From: Salinibacterium sp. ZJ450 | GTDB taxonomy: Bacteria; Actinomycetota; Actinomycetes; Actinomycetales; Microbacteriaceae | DNA length: 64,000 nucleotides | Assembly: GCF_011751885.2 (NCBI RefSeq) | Contig: NZ_CP061771.1 | Span: 992,001-1,056,000, forward strand | Direction: 5' to 3' | Notes under the pieces: generated by a model | What the model saw: the letters and a program-made list of their open reading frames with translations, nothing else | Told to the model about the DNA's origin: nothing | Databases searched by the model: none | Translations under genes and position numbers: made by a program | Shown here: positions 52,490 to 61,741 of the stretch, piece by piece | Layout of the letters: each line of letters begins with the position of its first letter | Numbering within the stretch: position 1 is the stretch's first letter

Positions 52490-53743
52490 TTAGCCGAGCA
52501 GCGCGTTCACGCGTTCCTCGGCGGAGGCGAGTGCGTCTTCGACGGTCTTCCGTCCGGCGGTCGCCTCGGTGAGCTCTTCGCTGATGATGTCCTGCATCTC
52601 GGCCTGGTTGGCGCCGATGGACGGGGAGAGCGCAACACCGTCGAGGGAGTCGAAAACGGCCTGACGGTTCTCGGGTGCGCCCTTGGTCAGGTACGAGTGG
52701 AGCTTGGTCTCGTCGGAGATCGGCGGCAGTTCCCAGCCGCTGTCGAGTCGCACGTCGACCATGGTCTCCGAGCTGGTCAGAAACTCGGCGAACTTCTGCG
52801 CGGCCTCGATGTTCTTGCTGCCGGACGAGACGGCGACGGCGTTCGAGAACATGGCGCTGGCCTGCTGGGTGTCGCCCGGTTCGACCGCGATGTCCCATTC
52901 GAACGCCGTGTCGGCGAGGGTGCCGAACATCCAGATGCCGGTGTGCCACATGGCGAGCTTGCCGTCGACGAACAGGCCGCTGTCGAAGTCGGGGGTTCCG
53001 GCGCCCTGCTCGGGCGTCGGCATGGTGATGCCGCTCTTGCCGACCAGCCACTCGGCCGCCTTGATGCCCTCGGGCGAGTTGAATGCGACCTTGGTGCCGT
53101 CGTCGGTGAGCACGTCGCCGCCGGCCTGGGCGACGGCTTTGTAGTACTCGTGGTAGCTGATCGGCTGGTAGTCACCCCAGACGCCCGCCGCGGCATCCGT
53201 CAGCGCCTTGCCGGCCTGCTGTTCGTCAGCCCAGGTCCAGTCGGCGGTCGGGTACTCAAGGCCCGCGGCGTCGAACAGATCCGTGTTGTAGAACAACACC
53301 ACGTTCGAGAACGAGCTCGGCAGCGCGTACTGGGTGCCGTCGGTCTGATAGGCCTCGGCGAGCGAGTCCTGGTAGGCACTGGTGTCGACATCCTTGAGTT
53401 CGGCGAGCACGCCGCTCTCCTGGTAGGCGGCGTAGTTGGCAAACTCAATGTCGAACACGTCGGCCACGGTGCCGCCGGCGAGGTCGGTCTGCAGTGTTGT
53501 GAAATAGTCGGCGTAGGGCAGCGTGCTCACGTCGACGGTGATGCCAGCGTTTTCAGCTTCGAACGCGTCGATGATCGTCTGCAGGTTCTCTTCGTTGCCG
53601 TCGTTTGAGATGAAGTTCGAGTAGGTGATGGTGATTCCATCGCCGTCGCTGTTACCGGCGTCGGCGGTGCCGGAGCACCCGGTGAGGACGAGGCCGAGCG
53701 CGGCGGCGATGCCGACACCCGTTGTCAATGCTGTGCGATTCAT
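52490..53743 (-). CDS. sugar ABC transporter substrate-binding lipoprotein
   Basis: A 417-residue extracellular binding protein. A short signal sequence ends in LTGC, so the Cys (about residue 23) is lipid-linked. The mature part begins GITITYSNFIS and includes FSNVVLFYNTDLFDAAGLEYP, a typical family 1 sugar-binding hinge segment. It delivers an alpha-glucoside to the two permeases encoded upstream. The stop is seven bases before a strong hairpin. The ligand is inferred from the hydrolases in the same operon. Confidence 0.9.
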   Translation of the reverse strand: MNRTALTTGVGIAAALGLVLTGCSGTADAGNSDGDGITITYSNFISNDGNEENLQTIIDAFEAENAGITVDVSTLPYADYFTTLQTDLAGGTVADVFDIEFANYAAYQESGVLAELKDVDTSAYQDSLAEAYQTDGTQYALPSSFSNVVLFYNTDLFDAAGLEYPTADWTWADEQQAGKALTDAAAGVWGDYQPISYHEYYKAVAQAGGDVLTDDGTKVAFNSPEGIKAAEWLVGKSGITMPTPEQGAGTPDFDSGLFVDGKLAMWHTGIWMFGTLADTAFEWDIAVEPGDTQQASAMFSNAVAVSSGSKNIEAAQKFAEFLTSSETMVDVRLDSGWELPPISDETKLHSYLTKGAPENRQAVFDSLDGVALSPSIGANQAEMQDIISEELTEATAGRKTVEDALASAEERVNALLG

Positions 53744-53780
53744 GGTGATTCCTATCTCCTTCGATGGGGGTGGTGCGGGG

Positions 53781-54605
53781 TCACTTGATGCCGGAACTTG
53801 CGACGCCCTGAACGACGTACTTCTGGGCGAACAGGTAGATCGCGAGCATGGGAAGCACGCTGATGACCGAGCCGGCCATCATCACGTCCCACTGGGTGGT
53901 GTACTGCCCCTGGAGTCCGGCGAGGGCGATGGGCAGGGTCTGAAGCTCGGGGTCGCGCAGGATGATCAGCGGCCAGAGGAAGCTGTTCCAGCTGCTCATG
54001 AACGCGAACACGGTGAGGGTGGCGAGCGAGGGTCCGATCAGCGGCAGCACGATGGTGCCAAAAATCCGGAAGTGCCCGGCGCCGTCGATGGTCGCCGCCT
54101 CGTCGAGCTCGCGCGGCACCGCGTTCATCGCCTGGCGCAGCAGGAACACCCCGAATGCGCTGGCCACGCTGGGGAGAATGACGCCGAGGTGCGTGTTGAT
54201 CAGGCCGAGGTCGCGCATCTGCACGAACAGCGGCACGATGAGCACCTGGATCGGGATCATCATCGTCGCGAGGTACAGGGCGAACACCAAATTGTTGCCG
54301 CGGAACGGCAGCCGGCTGAACGCGTAGGCGGCCATTGCGCTGGTGACCAGTTGCAACAGCGTCACCGACACCGCCAGTCCCAGCGAGTTGAGTACCACCT
54401 GGGCGAACGGCGTGTTCGAGAACAGCTCGGTGTAGGCGGCAAGCGACGGGTCGCTCGGAATGAGGTCGGGTGTCGCTGACAGCCCGGCGCCCGGCGACAA
54501 CGATGTGCTCAGCGTCCAGAGGAACGGGAAGAACATGGCGACCGCGCCCAGCGCCACGAGCAGGGTGAGGGTGACGGCGCGCAGTCGAGAACCGCGACTA
54601 TGCAT
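53781..54605 (-). CDS. carbohydrate ABC transporter permease (MalG-like)
   Basis: A 274-residue permease with six predicted membrane helices and the EAA loop DEAATIDGAGHFRIFGTIVLP. It pairs with the permease at 54598. The start overlaps the end of that gene by eight bases, and it is 37 bases before the binding-protein gene. As for the other importer in this window, no ATPase is encoded nearby. Confidence 0.9.
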   Translation of the reverse strand: MHSRGSRLRAVTLTLLVALGAVAMFFPFLWTLSTSLSPGAGLSATPDLIPSDPSLAAYTELFSNTPFAQVVLNSLGLAVSVTLLQLVTSAMAAYAFSRLPFRGNNLVFALYLATMMIPIQVLIVPLFVQMRDLGLINTHLGVILPSVASAFGVFLLRQAMNAVPRELDEAATIDGAGHFRIFGTIVLPLIGPSLATLTVFAFMSSWNSFLWPLIILRDPELQTLPIALAGLQGQYTTQWDVMMAGSVISVLPMLAIYLFAQKYVVQGVASSGIK

Positions 54606-55548
54606 AGTTCACCCACTTCTTCTGGGCCCGAATCTGCACGACGGTGATCCCCAGCACGACGGCGAACAGCATCCAGGACAGGGCGGATGCCTCGCCGGCC
54701 GAGCCATAGCGGAACGTGAGGTCGTACACCCGCATCACCACCACCTCGGTGGCGCCGGCCGGGCCGCCGCCGGTCATCGCATAGGCCTGATCGAACACCT
54801 GGAAGCCGTTGATCAGCGAGATGACCACGACGAAGAAGGTGGAGGGCGAGAGCATCGGCAGGGTGATGCTGACCAGCCGCCGCCACCAGCCGGCACCGTC
54901 GACGGTGGCAGCCTCATTGAGGTCCTGCGGAATAGCCTGCAGCCCAGCGAGCAGGATGATCATCACGAAGCCGAGGTCCTTCCACACCGAGGCGAGGATG
55001 ATCGAGGGCATTGCCCAGGCCGGGTCGGTCCACCAGCCCGGGCCGTCGACGCCGACCCACGCGAGGGCCTGATTCACGACACCCACGGTCGGATTGAGCA
55101 GCCAGCGCCACATCAGGGCAACGACGATCCAGCTGGTTACCACGGGAAGGAAGTAGAAGCCGCGCAGCAGATTGCGCCCCGCGATCTTCGCGTTCAGGGC
55201 GAGTGCTAGCAGCAGACCGCCGACGTAGACGAGCGGCAGGTATCCGAGCAGGTAGTACAGCGTGTTCCCGAAGGCCCGGAGGGTTCTCGGATCGCCGAGC
55301 AGATCGAGGTAGTTCTGGAAGCCGACCCATTGCATCGGTGACAGCAGGTTCCACTGGTGCAGGCTCACCCAGAACGCGCCCACCATCGGGTACAGGGTGA
55401 ACAGGGCGAGCGGAATCGCGCTCGGCAGCAGGAACAGCAACACGGTGCCGGCGTAGCGCCAGCGTTTCGCGCGCTTTCTTTTGCCCGGCTTAGGAGGGGC
55501 GGATGTCGCGGGCGCCGTGGGCTCGGCGATGACAGCGGTCTGGGTCAT
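54598..55548 (-). CDS. carbohydrate ABC transporter permease (MalF-like)
   Basis: A 316-residue permease. A Pro/Lys-rich cytosolic N-terminus precedes six predicted helices, and the EAA loop NEAATVDGAGWWRRLVSITLP is near 220. The start at 55548 is fixed by the ATGA overlap with the ROK gene; the longer frame adds 68 Arg-rich, unconserved residues. It is second in the ROK-permease-permease-binding protein-GH15-GH31 operon. Confidence 0.9.
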   Translation of the reverse strand: MTQTAVIAEPTAPATSAPPKPGKRKRAKRWRYAGTVLLFLLPSAIPLALFTLYPMVGAFWVSLHQWNLLSPMQWVGFQNYLDLLGDPRTLRAFGNTLYYLLGYLPLVYVGGLLLALALNAKIAGRNLLRGFYFLPVVTSWIVVALMWRWLLNPTVGVVNQALAWVGVDGPGWWTDPAWAMPSIILASVWKDLGFVMIILLAGLQAIPQDLNEAATVDGAGWWRRLVSITLPMLSPSTFFVVVISLINGFQVFDQAYAMTGGGPAGATEVVVMRVYDLTFRYGSAGEASALSWMLFAVVLGITVVQIRAQKKWVNYA

Positions 55549-56738
55549 CGCGCCGCCAACCGGTCGCGCACGAGCTGACCTTGATCCCCGGCGAGGCCTT
55601 GGGCGTCGAATGGGGTCGCCAGCACGAGGCTGGCGGCGCCCTGCGCCCAGCGGTCGTCCTGCCAGCTCTCGACCGCGATCGGCAGCTCGCGCCTGCTCGG
55701 CATCAGCTGTCCGCGGAACGCCTTCTCGAAGCTCTCGGACCAGTGCGCCCACGACTCGGCGCCCTCACCCAGCACGATCAGAATCTCGGGGTCGACGGTG
55801 TTGACCACTCCGGCGAGGGCCCGACCAAGCAGTCGGCCGGCGTCGGCAAAGATCTCGCGGGCGCCGATATCGCCGCGGTCGGCAAGCAGCCTCAGGTCGG
55901 CGATGCCCGCCCCCGGTCCGATCACATTCGTGGCGCGGGCCTGGGCGACGAGAGCGTCCTGGCCGATGTTCGCTTCGAGGCATCCGTTCGCCCCGCACTG
56001 ACAGCGCGGCCCGTCTTCAGAAACGGGGATGTGTCCGATCTCGCCGGCGCCGCCGCGGTGGCCGCGCAGCACGACACCGTCGGTCACGATGCCGGCGCCG
56101 ATGCCGGTTCCGATGGTGACCACGAGCGCGTCGGAGAAGCCGCGCGCCTGACCGTGCAGGGTTTCGGCCACGGCGAGGGCGTTCACGTTGTTCTCGACTA
56201 GCACCGGCACGCCGAGAGCCCGGCGGAGCGAAGGCCCGACCGGCATCCGGGACCAGCCGAGCTGGGTGGAATCGACAATTCCGTCGGCCTGCCTCTCGAC
56301 GCTGCCGGGCACCCCAATGCCGATACCCAGCAGGGCTGCGGCCGCGCTGCCGTCGATGAAGCGTTCGAGTGCCTGAGCGAGGTTCGGGATGGCGTCGCTA
56401 TCGGCGGCGTCGAAGGGTTCGGTTGCCGAACGGGTGACGGCACCGTCGAGGCCGACCTCGACAATGGTGAGGTGGTCGGCGGCGACCTTGACGCCGATCG
56501 CGGTGCCGGCGTCCGCTTGCAGGCCGAGCAGCCGGGCGGGCCGGCCGCCTTGGGAGGGGCTGTACTCGAGTTCGCTGAGCAGGCCATCAGCGATGAGCTG
56601 TTTGCACAGCTGGGTGATCAGCGCGGGGGAAACGAGAAGGGCCCGGGCCAGCTCGGCTCGGGACGTGGGGCCCTGGGCGCCGATCTGAGCGAGAATCGCC
56701 GATCGCGTGACGTCTGTGCGCGCGTTTGGCTGTGCCAC
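55545..56738 (-). CDS. ROK family transcriptional regulator
   Basis: A 397-residue ROK protein. A winged-helix domain (about 10-65, GPTSRAELARALLVSPALITQL) precedes an ASKHA kinase-like domain with GIGIGVPGSVE, VENNVNALAVAE and GTGIGAGIV. The zinc site CQCGANGCLE is intact. Such proteins repress sugar operons and respond to a sugar. It begins at GTG (56738) after AAAGGGG and is the first gene of the alpha-glucoside operon, so it regulates itself. An inverted TTTAG/CTAAA repeat overlaps its promoter. Confidence 0.9.
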   Translation of the reverse strand: MAQPNARTDVTRSAILAQIGAQGPTSRAELARALLVSPALITQLCKQLIADGLLSELEYSPSQGGRPARLLGLQADAGTAIGVKVAADHLTIVEVGLDGAVTRSATEPFDAADSDAIPNLAQALERFIDGSAAAALLGIGIGVPGSVERQADGIVDSTQLGWSRMPVGPSLRRALGVPVLVENNVNALAVAETLHGQARGFSDALVVTIGTGIGAGIVTDGVVLRGHRGGAGEIGHIPVSEDGPRCQCGANGCLEANIGQDALVAQARATNVIGPGAGIADLRLLADRGDIGAREIFADAGRLLGRALAGVVNTVDPEILIVLGEGAESWAHWSESFEKAFRGQLMPSRRELPIAVESWQDDRWAQGAASLVLATPFDAQGLAGDQGQLVRDRLAAR

Positions 56739-56751
56739 TCCGACCCCTTTG

Positions 56752-56774
56752 TTTAGAACTAAATGAAGTCTAAA
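56752..56774. promoter_or_regulatory. ROK operator candidate
   Basis: TTTAG and CTAAA (56752-56763) with a 2-base spacer, followed by a further CTAAA at 56770-56774, form an AT-rich repeat 14 bases upstream of the ROK start. This resembles ROK/XylR half-sites and is likely an autoregulatory site. Confidence 0.45.
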
Positions 56775-57398
56775 ACGAAGTTCTGGCGTACGTCAATAGG
56801 CGGCGACGGAGTGTGGTTCAACTTCCTCATAACCGAGCCGCTGAAGTTCGCCTTCGCGGCCGACGAGAACGCCGGTGTCGTCGCCGACGTCGTCGCGAAC
56901 CTCTACGACCCCAGCGCCACCTTCGAAGACCTCAAGTGGAAGCGTGAAGCCTGGGGCGGGCCGATGGTGATCAAGGGCATCCAAACCCTCGACGACGCCA
57001 AGCGCTCCGTCGACTTCGGCCCCGACGGCCTGATCGTCTCGAACCACGGCGGACGTCAGCTTGACCGGGCACCGATCCCACTGCGTCTGCTGCCCGAGGT
57101 GGTCGACGCGGTCGGCGAGCAGACCGAGGTGATGATCGACACGGGCATCATGAACGGCGCCGACATTGTGGCATCCATCGCCCTCGGCGCGAAGTTCGCC
57201 TGGATCGGTCGCGCCTACCTGTGCGGACTGATGGCCGCCGGCGAAGAGGGCGTGGTTAAGACGGTCGAGATCCTCGAATCGGAGATCGTGCGCACCATGA
57301 AGTTGCTCGGCGTGAATAAGATCGCCGACCTGTACCCGGATCACGTGCGGCTGCTCGAGCAGCAGGGAATGCGCCAGGCGGTGCGACTGGTGTCCTGA
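56763..57398 (+). pseudogene. truncated FMN-dependent alpha-hydroxy-acid dehydrogenase (LldD-like)
   Basis: The plus strand encodes 211 residues that match the C-terminal half of lactate dehydrogenase/mono-oxygenase-type flavoproteins: a KGIQTLDDAKR strand, LIVSNHGGRQLD with the catalytic His and Arg, DTGIMNGADIVASIALGAK, and GRAYLCGLMAAGEEG. A full-length enzyme has about 400 residues, so the N-terminal half of the barrel is missing. The apparent ATG lies within the ROK operator region and has no ribosome site, so it is a gene fragment. A perfect terminator stem still follows it. Confidence 0.82.
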
Positions 57399-57413
57399 CC
57401 GGTACGGCGATCG

Positions 57414-57450
57414 CGAACGGCCGGTGAGCGGGTATCTCACCGGCCGTTCG
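57414..57450. terminator. strong hairpin
   Basis: A perfect 15-bp stem, CGAACGGCCGGTGAG with CTCACCGGCCGTTCG, and a 7-base loop follow the truncated LldD-like gene and precede the minus-strand gene that ends at 57502. Confidence 0.85.
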
Positions 57451-57501
57451 CCCTAGGGAGCCGCCGCTGGCCTCAAGCTGCGCGGGAGCGGCATCCGCAC
57501 A

Positions 57502-58092
57502 TCATTCGTCCGTTGACGTGCTCAAGCGTCCGTCGCCATCGATCGTCCAACCGTCGGGCAGTCCCCGTGTGCCTTGTGCGAGCACCCAATCCGTGGTGCG
57601 CAGTGGAGTCATGCCCGCGTCGACGAGCTGAGGCCAGATCGCCCAATCGGCGGCGCGAAGGGTGATGCTGCCCGGTCCGCTTTTCTGCGGAACCTCCCGG
57701 ATCAGCGGGTGCGGCTCTTTCAGATGGCCTTCCCGCAGGCAGAGCCGCAGCGTGTAGTAACGCTCCGGGGTGAAGCCGACCGCCTCGAAGGCGTGCGCGA
57801 CCGGCACCCAACGGCTGATGGTCGTGTAGCTCCCGCGGTGAACCGCCGAGTAGGTCCCAACCGTGGCGGCAGCACCGATCCAGACCGGTTTGAAATCCAC
57901 GAAGACCTTGCTCCACGCCACCCGGCGCTCTTCTGGAATGCTGCCCCACAGGTCGGCGGGGGATGGTTCGAGGCGGGGAACCGTGCCCATCTGCCCGGCG
58001 ATGACATCCACCTCTGGATACAGTTCCGGAGCGGCCAGGTACTCGTCGATCGTGACCGTGATCGCGGCGGGGTTGTGGTGTTCGGCAGGCAT
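57502..58092 (-). CDS. hypothetical protein
   Basis: A 196-residue soluble protein I do not recognise. It has an N-terminal ITVTIDEYLAAPELYPEVDV strand-helix unit, a central hydrophobic WIGAAATVGTYSAVHRGSYTT stretch given here in part, and a WAIWPQLVDAG helix near the end. The C-terminus is polar. It ends 52 bases before the strong hairpin that closes the truncated LldD gene. The ATG follows a GGGGCATC context with AAAGGGG. No partner is evident. Confidence 0.6.
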   Translation of the reverse strand: MPAEHHNPAAITVTIDEYLAAPELYPEVDVIAGQMGTVPRLEPSPADLWGSIPEERRVAWSKVFVDFKPVWIGAAATVGTYSAVHRGSYTTISRWVPVAHAFEAVGFTPERYYTLRLCLREGHLKEPHPLIREVPQKSGPGSITLRAADWAIWPQLVDAGMTPLRTTDWVLAQGTRGLPDGWTIDGDGRLSTSTDE

Positions 58093-58501
58093 GTGATGCC
58101 CCTTTCGGAAGGCGTTCGCCCTCCATCGACTTGCCCGAGACGGATGCCGCGGACCCGTTCTTCCCCTGGGGCACCCCAGTCGATGGACGGGGTTGCCGGA
58201 CAGCCGGCCAGGTACCTCTGGCTGTCGCTCTTGAACGTGAAATCAGACTACGGTCGACCACCGACATCGGCGACCACACCGTAATCATCGCTGTGCGCGG
58301 AGTCCCGATTCTTGTACAAATTTGTGTACATATTTGGGACGGGTTGCTTTCAACGGACCTAAGAAGAACTGGCCTTCATGAAACCGGGGGTCCTCGGATA
58401 TCGCAAGCCGATGTCGGTGGCCCGATCTAACCTGCTCATATCGAACACCTCTCGTGCCGGGAGTTGACCGCGACCGCGGTCCCGACACGAAGGAGACACT
58501 G
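58093..58501. other. non-coding gap with TGTACA dyad
   Basis: About 400 bases between the divergent hypothetical gene (minus) and the DUF7715-like gene (plus). No convincing gene was seen; the longest frame is not protein-like. The main feature is the TGTACA dyad at 58313-58330. It probably holds two promoters. Confidence 0.4.
58313..58330. promoter_or_regulatory. TGTACA-N6-TGTACA dyad
   Basis: Two self-complementary TGTACA hexamers are separated by AATTTG in a locally AT-rich stretch of otherwise GC-rich DNA. It could be a regulator-binding site for the divergent genes on either side. Confidence 0.4.
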
Positions 58502-58912
58502 ATGAAAGCACTAGTGGCCACACGGCTGACCCAGGGCGCCCGCCGGAGCGACGGCACCGACTGCGTCGACGGCGAGCTGGTCTGGATGGTCGATGCCTGC
58601 GAGTACAGCCGGCGACAAGTCGACGGACCCTGCCTCTGCGGCCGGGCCTTCTCCGGCCTGCACTCGGACGGCTATACGACCACGGCGATGGTGCGCGAGC
58701 TCGCCGGATTCACCGAACGCGACTTCGAGTCGGCGCTGCGCTCGTGCTTCGCGGAGAAGGGCTGGTGCGCGTGCTGCCTCACGATGTCGGTGGAGGAACA
58801 CGCCGCGAAGATGTTGAGCCTCGCCGCCCAATGGTCGGTGAACACGATTGTAGAGCGACGCCTCGACGTGGTGCAGTTGAGGCGGGTGGTGCCGATCGCC
58901 GGGGGAAAGTGA
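58502..58912 (+). CDS. DUF7715-like small protein
   Basis: A 136-residue protein that begins MKALVATRLTQGARRSDGT and has a CLCGRAFSGLHS cysteine segment and a second pair in WCACCL. The length and first 70 residues resemble an actinobacterial family that I recall as DUF7715; function unknown. The four or five cysteines could bind a metal. GAAGGAG lies a few bases upstream of the ATG at 58502. It lies 36 bases before the large LuxR-type regulator. Confidence 0.6.
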   Translation: MKALVATRLTQGARRSDGTDCVDGELVWMVDACEYSRRQVDGPCLCGRAFSGLHSDGYTTTAMVRELAGFTERDFESALRSCFAEKGWCACCLTMSVEEHAAKMLSLAAQWSVNTIVERRLDVVQLRRVVPIAGGK

Positions 58913-58948
58913 CGCCGCGAAACATCGTCGGATCTCTATGATGGAGCA

Positions 58949-61717
58949 ATGCCGACGCCGGTGGTCCTGGCCACGAAGCTCTTCATCCCTGCACCTCGAC
59001 CACAGGCGGTTTCCCGGCCGAGGCTGGTCGAGCGGTTGAGCGACGGCCTGCGCGCCGGCCGCAAGCTCACGCTCGTCTCGGCCCCCGCCGGCTTCGGCAA
59101 GACCACCGTGCTCGCCGACTGGATCGAGAGCCTCCGGCAGCACGAGCCGGACACGCGCGTCGCCTGGCTGTCGCTCGACGAAGGCGACAGCGACCCAGCG
59201 CGCTTCCTGACTTATCTGCTCGCCGCCGTGCACGGCGCCGACGGAATCCCCTCAGACGGTCTCAACTCGGAGGCCCGGCAAGGGATGCCGGTTGAGGCGG
59301 CCCTGACGACTCTCATCAACGAGGTGGCCCAGTCGACGGTCGAGATCGTCCTGGTGCTCGACGACTTTCACACGATCGAGGCGGGGCCGGCGCGTGACGC
59401 CGTCGCGTTCCTGGTTGAGCATTGTCCGTCGAACCTGCACCTGGCCATCGGCAGCCGGGCCGACCCGCCGTTTCCGCTGGCCAGGATGCGGGGCCGCGGC
59501 GAGCTGACCGAACTGCGTGCCGCCGACCTGCGCTTCACCCCCGACGAGGCCGCCGCATTCCTCACCGAAATGGGACTCAGCCTGTCGGCGGACGACGTCG
59601 TCGCACTGGACACCCGCACCGAGGGCTGGATCGCCGGCCTGCAGTTGGCCGCCCTGTCGATGCGGGAGCGCAGCGACATCCGCGGCTTCATCGATGCGTT
59701 CACCGGCAGTAACCGCTTCGTCATCGACTACCTGGTCGAAGAGGTGCTGCAGCGCCAGCCCGAGCAGGTGCGCACCTTCCTGTTGCACTCCGCAGTGCTC
59801 GATCGGCTGACCGGTGCGCTGTGCGAGGCGGTCACGGGGCAGCCCGACGGTGCCGGCATGCTCGAGGCGCTGGAGCGGGACAACCTGTTCGTCATCCCGC
59901 TCGATGACCGCCGCGAGTGGTACCGCTACCACCACCTGTTCGCGGACGTTCTGCGCGCCCGCCTGCTGCAGCAGGACCGCGACCGGGTGCGCGCCCTGCA
60001 TCGGCTCGCCAGCGACTGGTACGCACGCAACGACCTGGTCAACGATGCGGTAAAGCACGCGCTGGCGGCCGAGGACTTCGACCGGGCGGCGACCCTGATG
60101 GAGTGGGCAGTGCCCGCAATCCGCCGCGACCGGCAGGAGGCGACATTGCTCGGCTGGCTGAACGCGCTGCCAGAGGACGTCATCCGGCAGAAGCCTGTGC
60201 TCAGCGTGTACTTCGCCTACTCGCGGCTCGCGTCGGGAGCGCTCGAGGATGTCGAGCCTTGGCTGGCAGCCGCCGAGAGCGCGCTCGCCGCGGCGCCCGG
60301 CGCGACCGACCGCGGTCAGGAAGCGACGGTTGCCGCCGCCGCCGAAGCACCCGCCACCCCGTCGAACGAGGACGAACTGCGCGGCCTGCCCGTGACGATC
60401 GCGATGTACCGCTCGGCGCTGGCGCAGGCGCTCGGCGATGTCACGGGAACCGCCGAGCAGGCCGGGCGCGCGCTCGAACTGGCCGAGCCCGGTGATCATC
60501 TGGCGCGCGGCTCGGCGGGGGGAATGCTCGGGCTGGCGTCGTGGGCGCGCGGTGATCTGACTGCGGCGCTGCCAGCATTCTCCGAGGCGATGGCCGACCT
60601 GCGCTCCGCCGGATACCTGGCCGACGTACTGAGCGGCACGCTGATCCGAGCCGACATGTGCGTGGCGCAAGGCAGGCTGAACGAGGCGCGCCGGCTTTAT
60701 CAGCAGGCGTTGACCTCGGCGGCAGCGCAGGATGTCGCGGGCGCCGTCGCACTTCCCGGACTGCATGCCGGGCTCGCCGAGCTGCACATCGAACGCGACG
60801 ACCTGGATGCCGCAGCCTCACACCTGCAGCTCAGCAGCACGCTCGGCGAGGGCGCGTCCCTCAAGGAAACCCGGTATCGACGCTTCGTCGCGATGGCTCT
60901 GCTCAGGCAGGTCGAAGGGGATCCGGATGCCGTGGCCGACCTGCTGGGCGAGGCCGACCGGCTGTTTCTGCGCGGCTTCTTCCCCGAGGTGCGGCCGATT
61001 CCGGCGATGCGGGCCCGGATTTGGATCACTCAAGGCAAGCTCGCGGACGCCCTCGGCTGGGCCCGCGAACACGGGCTCGCCGCCACCGATGACGTCAGCT
61101 ATCTGCGCGAGTACGAGCACCTCACCTTGGCCCGTCTGCTGATCGCCCAGCGTCGCGCGCGCACGGGGGAGAGCGACATCCGGAACACCATGGCCATGCT
61201 CGATCGTCTGTTGCCCGCCGCGGAAGCGGGCGGCCGTACCGGAAGCGTCACCGAGATTCTGATGCTGCAGGCTCTCGCGCTGGAGGCACAGGGCCAACTC
61301 ACGCAGGCCATGGTGCCGCTGCGGCGGGCGTTGACCCAGGCCGCGCCGGAGGGTTACGTCCGCCTGTTCGCGAATGAGGGCGCAGCGATGGTGACGCTGC
61401 TTAACGAAGCGGCCAGGCGCGGGCTGTCGCCGGCCTACGTGCGTCGGCTGCAGGCCGCGCTCGGCGAGGTCGACGCGGTCGAGGCGCCGGGCGCCACATC
61501 GGCGGAACCGCTGGCCGAGCCGTTGAGCGAACGGGAACTGCACGTGCTCCGGCTGCTCGGCACCGAGTTGAGCGGCCCGGACATCGCCCGGGAACTGGTG
61601 GTGTCGCTGAACACGGTGCGCACTCACACCAAGAACATCTTCCGCAAGCTCGAGGTGACCAACCGGCGGGCGGCGATCCGCCGTGCCGAGCAGCTGAACC
61701 TGCTGGCCAAGCGGTGA
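58949..61717 (+). CDS. large LuxR-family ATPase regulator (LAL/MalT-like)
   Basis: A 922-residue regulator. A STAND-type ATPase has Walker A APAGFGKT (45-52) and Walker B LVLDDFHTIE near 135. Tetratricopeptide-like helical repeats follow in the middle, and a C-terminal LuxR HTH at about 860-917 reads LSERELHVLRLLGTELSGPDIARELVVSLNTVRTHTKNIFRKL in its usual order. LAL proteins activate target genes when ATP and an effector are bound. A triple TCACCAC repeat lies 24 bases downstream, in front of DUF2306, and is its likely target. Confidence 0.92.
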   Translation: MPTPVVLATKLFIPAPRPQAVSRPRLVERLSDGLRAGRKLTLVSAPAGFGKTTVLADWIESLRQHEPDTRVAWLSLDEGDSDPARFLTYLLAAVHGADGIPSDGLNSEARQGMPVEAALTTLINEVAQSTVEIVLVLDDFHTIEAGPARDAVAFLVEHCPSNLHLAIGSRADPPFPLARMRGRGELTELRAADLRFTPDEAAAFLTEMGLSLSADDVVALDTRTEGWIAGLQLAALSMRERSDIRGFIDAFTGSNRFVIDYLVEEVLQRQPEQVRTFLLHSAVLDRLTGALCEAVTGQPDGAGMLEALERDNLFVIPLDDRREWYRYHHLFADVLRARLLQQDRDRVRALHRLASDWYARNDLVNDAVKHALAAEDFDRAATLMEWAVPAIRRDRQEATLLGWLNALPEDVIRQKPVLSVYFAYSRLASGALEDVEPWLAAAESALAAAPGATDRGQEATVAAAAEAPATPSNEDELRGLPVTIAMYRSALAQALGDVTGTAEQAGRALELAEPGDHLARGSAGGMLGLASWARGDLTAALPAFSEAMADLRSAGYLADVLSGTLIRADMCVAQGRLNEARRLYQQALTSAAAQDVAGAVALPGLHAGLAELHIERDDLDAAASHLQLSSTLGEGASLKETRYRRFVAMALLRQVEGDPDAVADLLGEADRLFLRGFFPEVRPIPAMRARIWITQGKLADALGWAREHGLAATDDVSYLREYEHLTLARLLIAQRRARTGESDIRNTMAMLDRLLPAAEAGGRTGSVTEILMLQALALEAQGQLTQAMVPLRRALTQAAPEGYVRLFANEGAAMVTLLNEAARRGLSPAYVRRLQAALGEVDAVEAPGATSAEPLAEPLSERELHVLRLLGTELSGPDIARELVVSLNTVRTHTKNIFRKLEVTNRRAAIRRAEQLNLLAKR

Positions 61718-61741
61718 TCGCGCGGTGAACGCGGGCGAAGA

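Noticed and set aside
59252-60787. 511-codon minus-strand frame opposite the LAL regulator
   Set aside because: The plus strand encodes Walker A and a LuxR HTH; the antisense is low-complexity and lacks a ribosome site.
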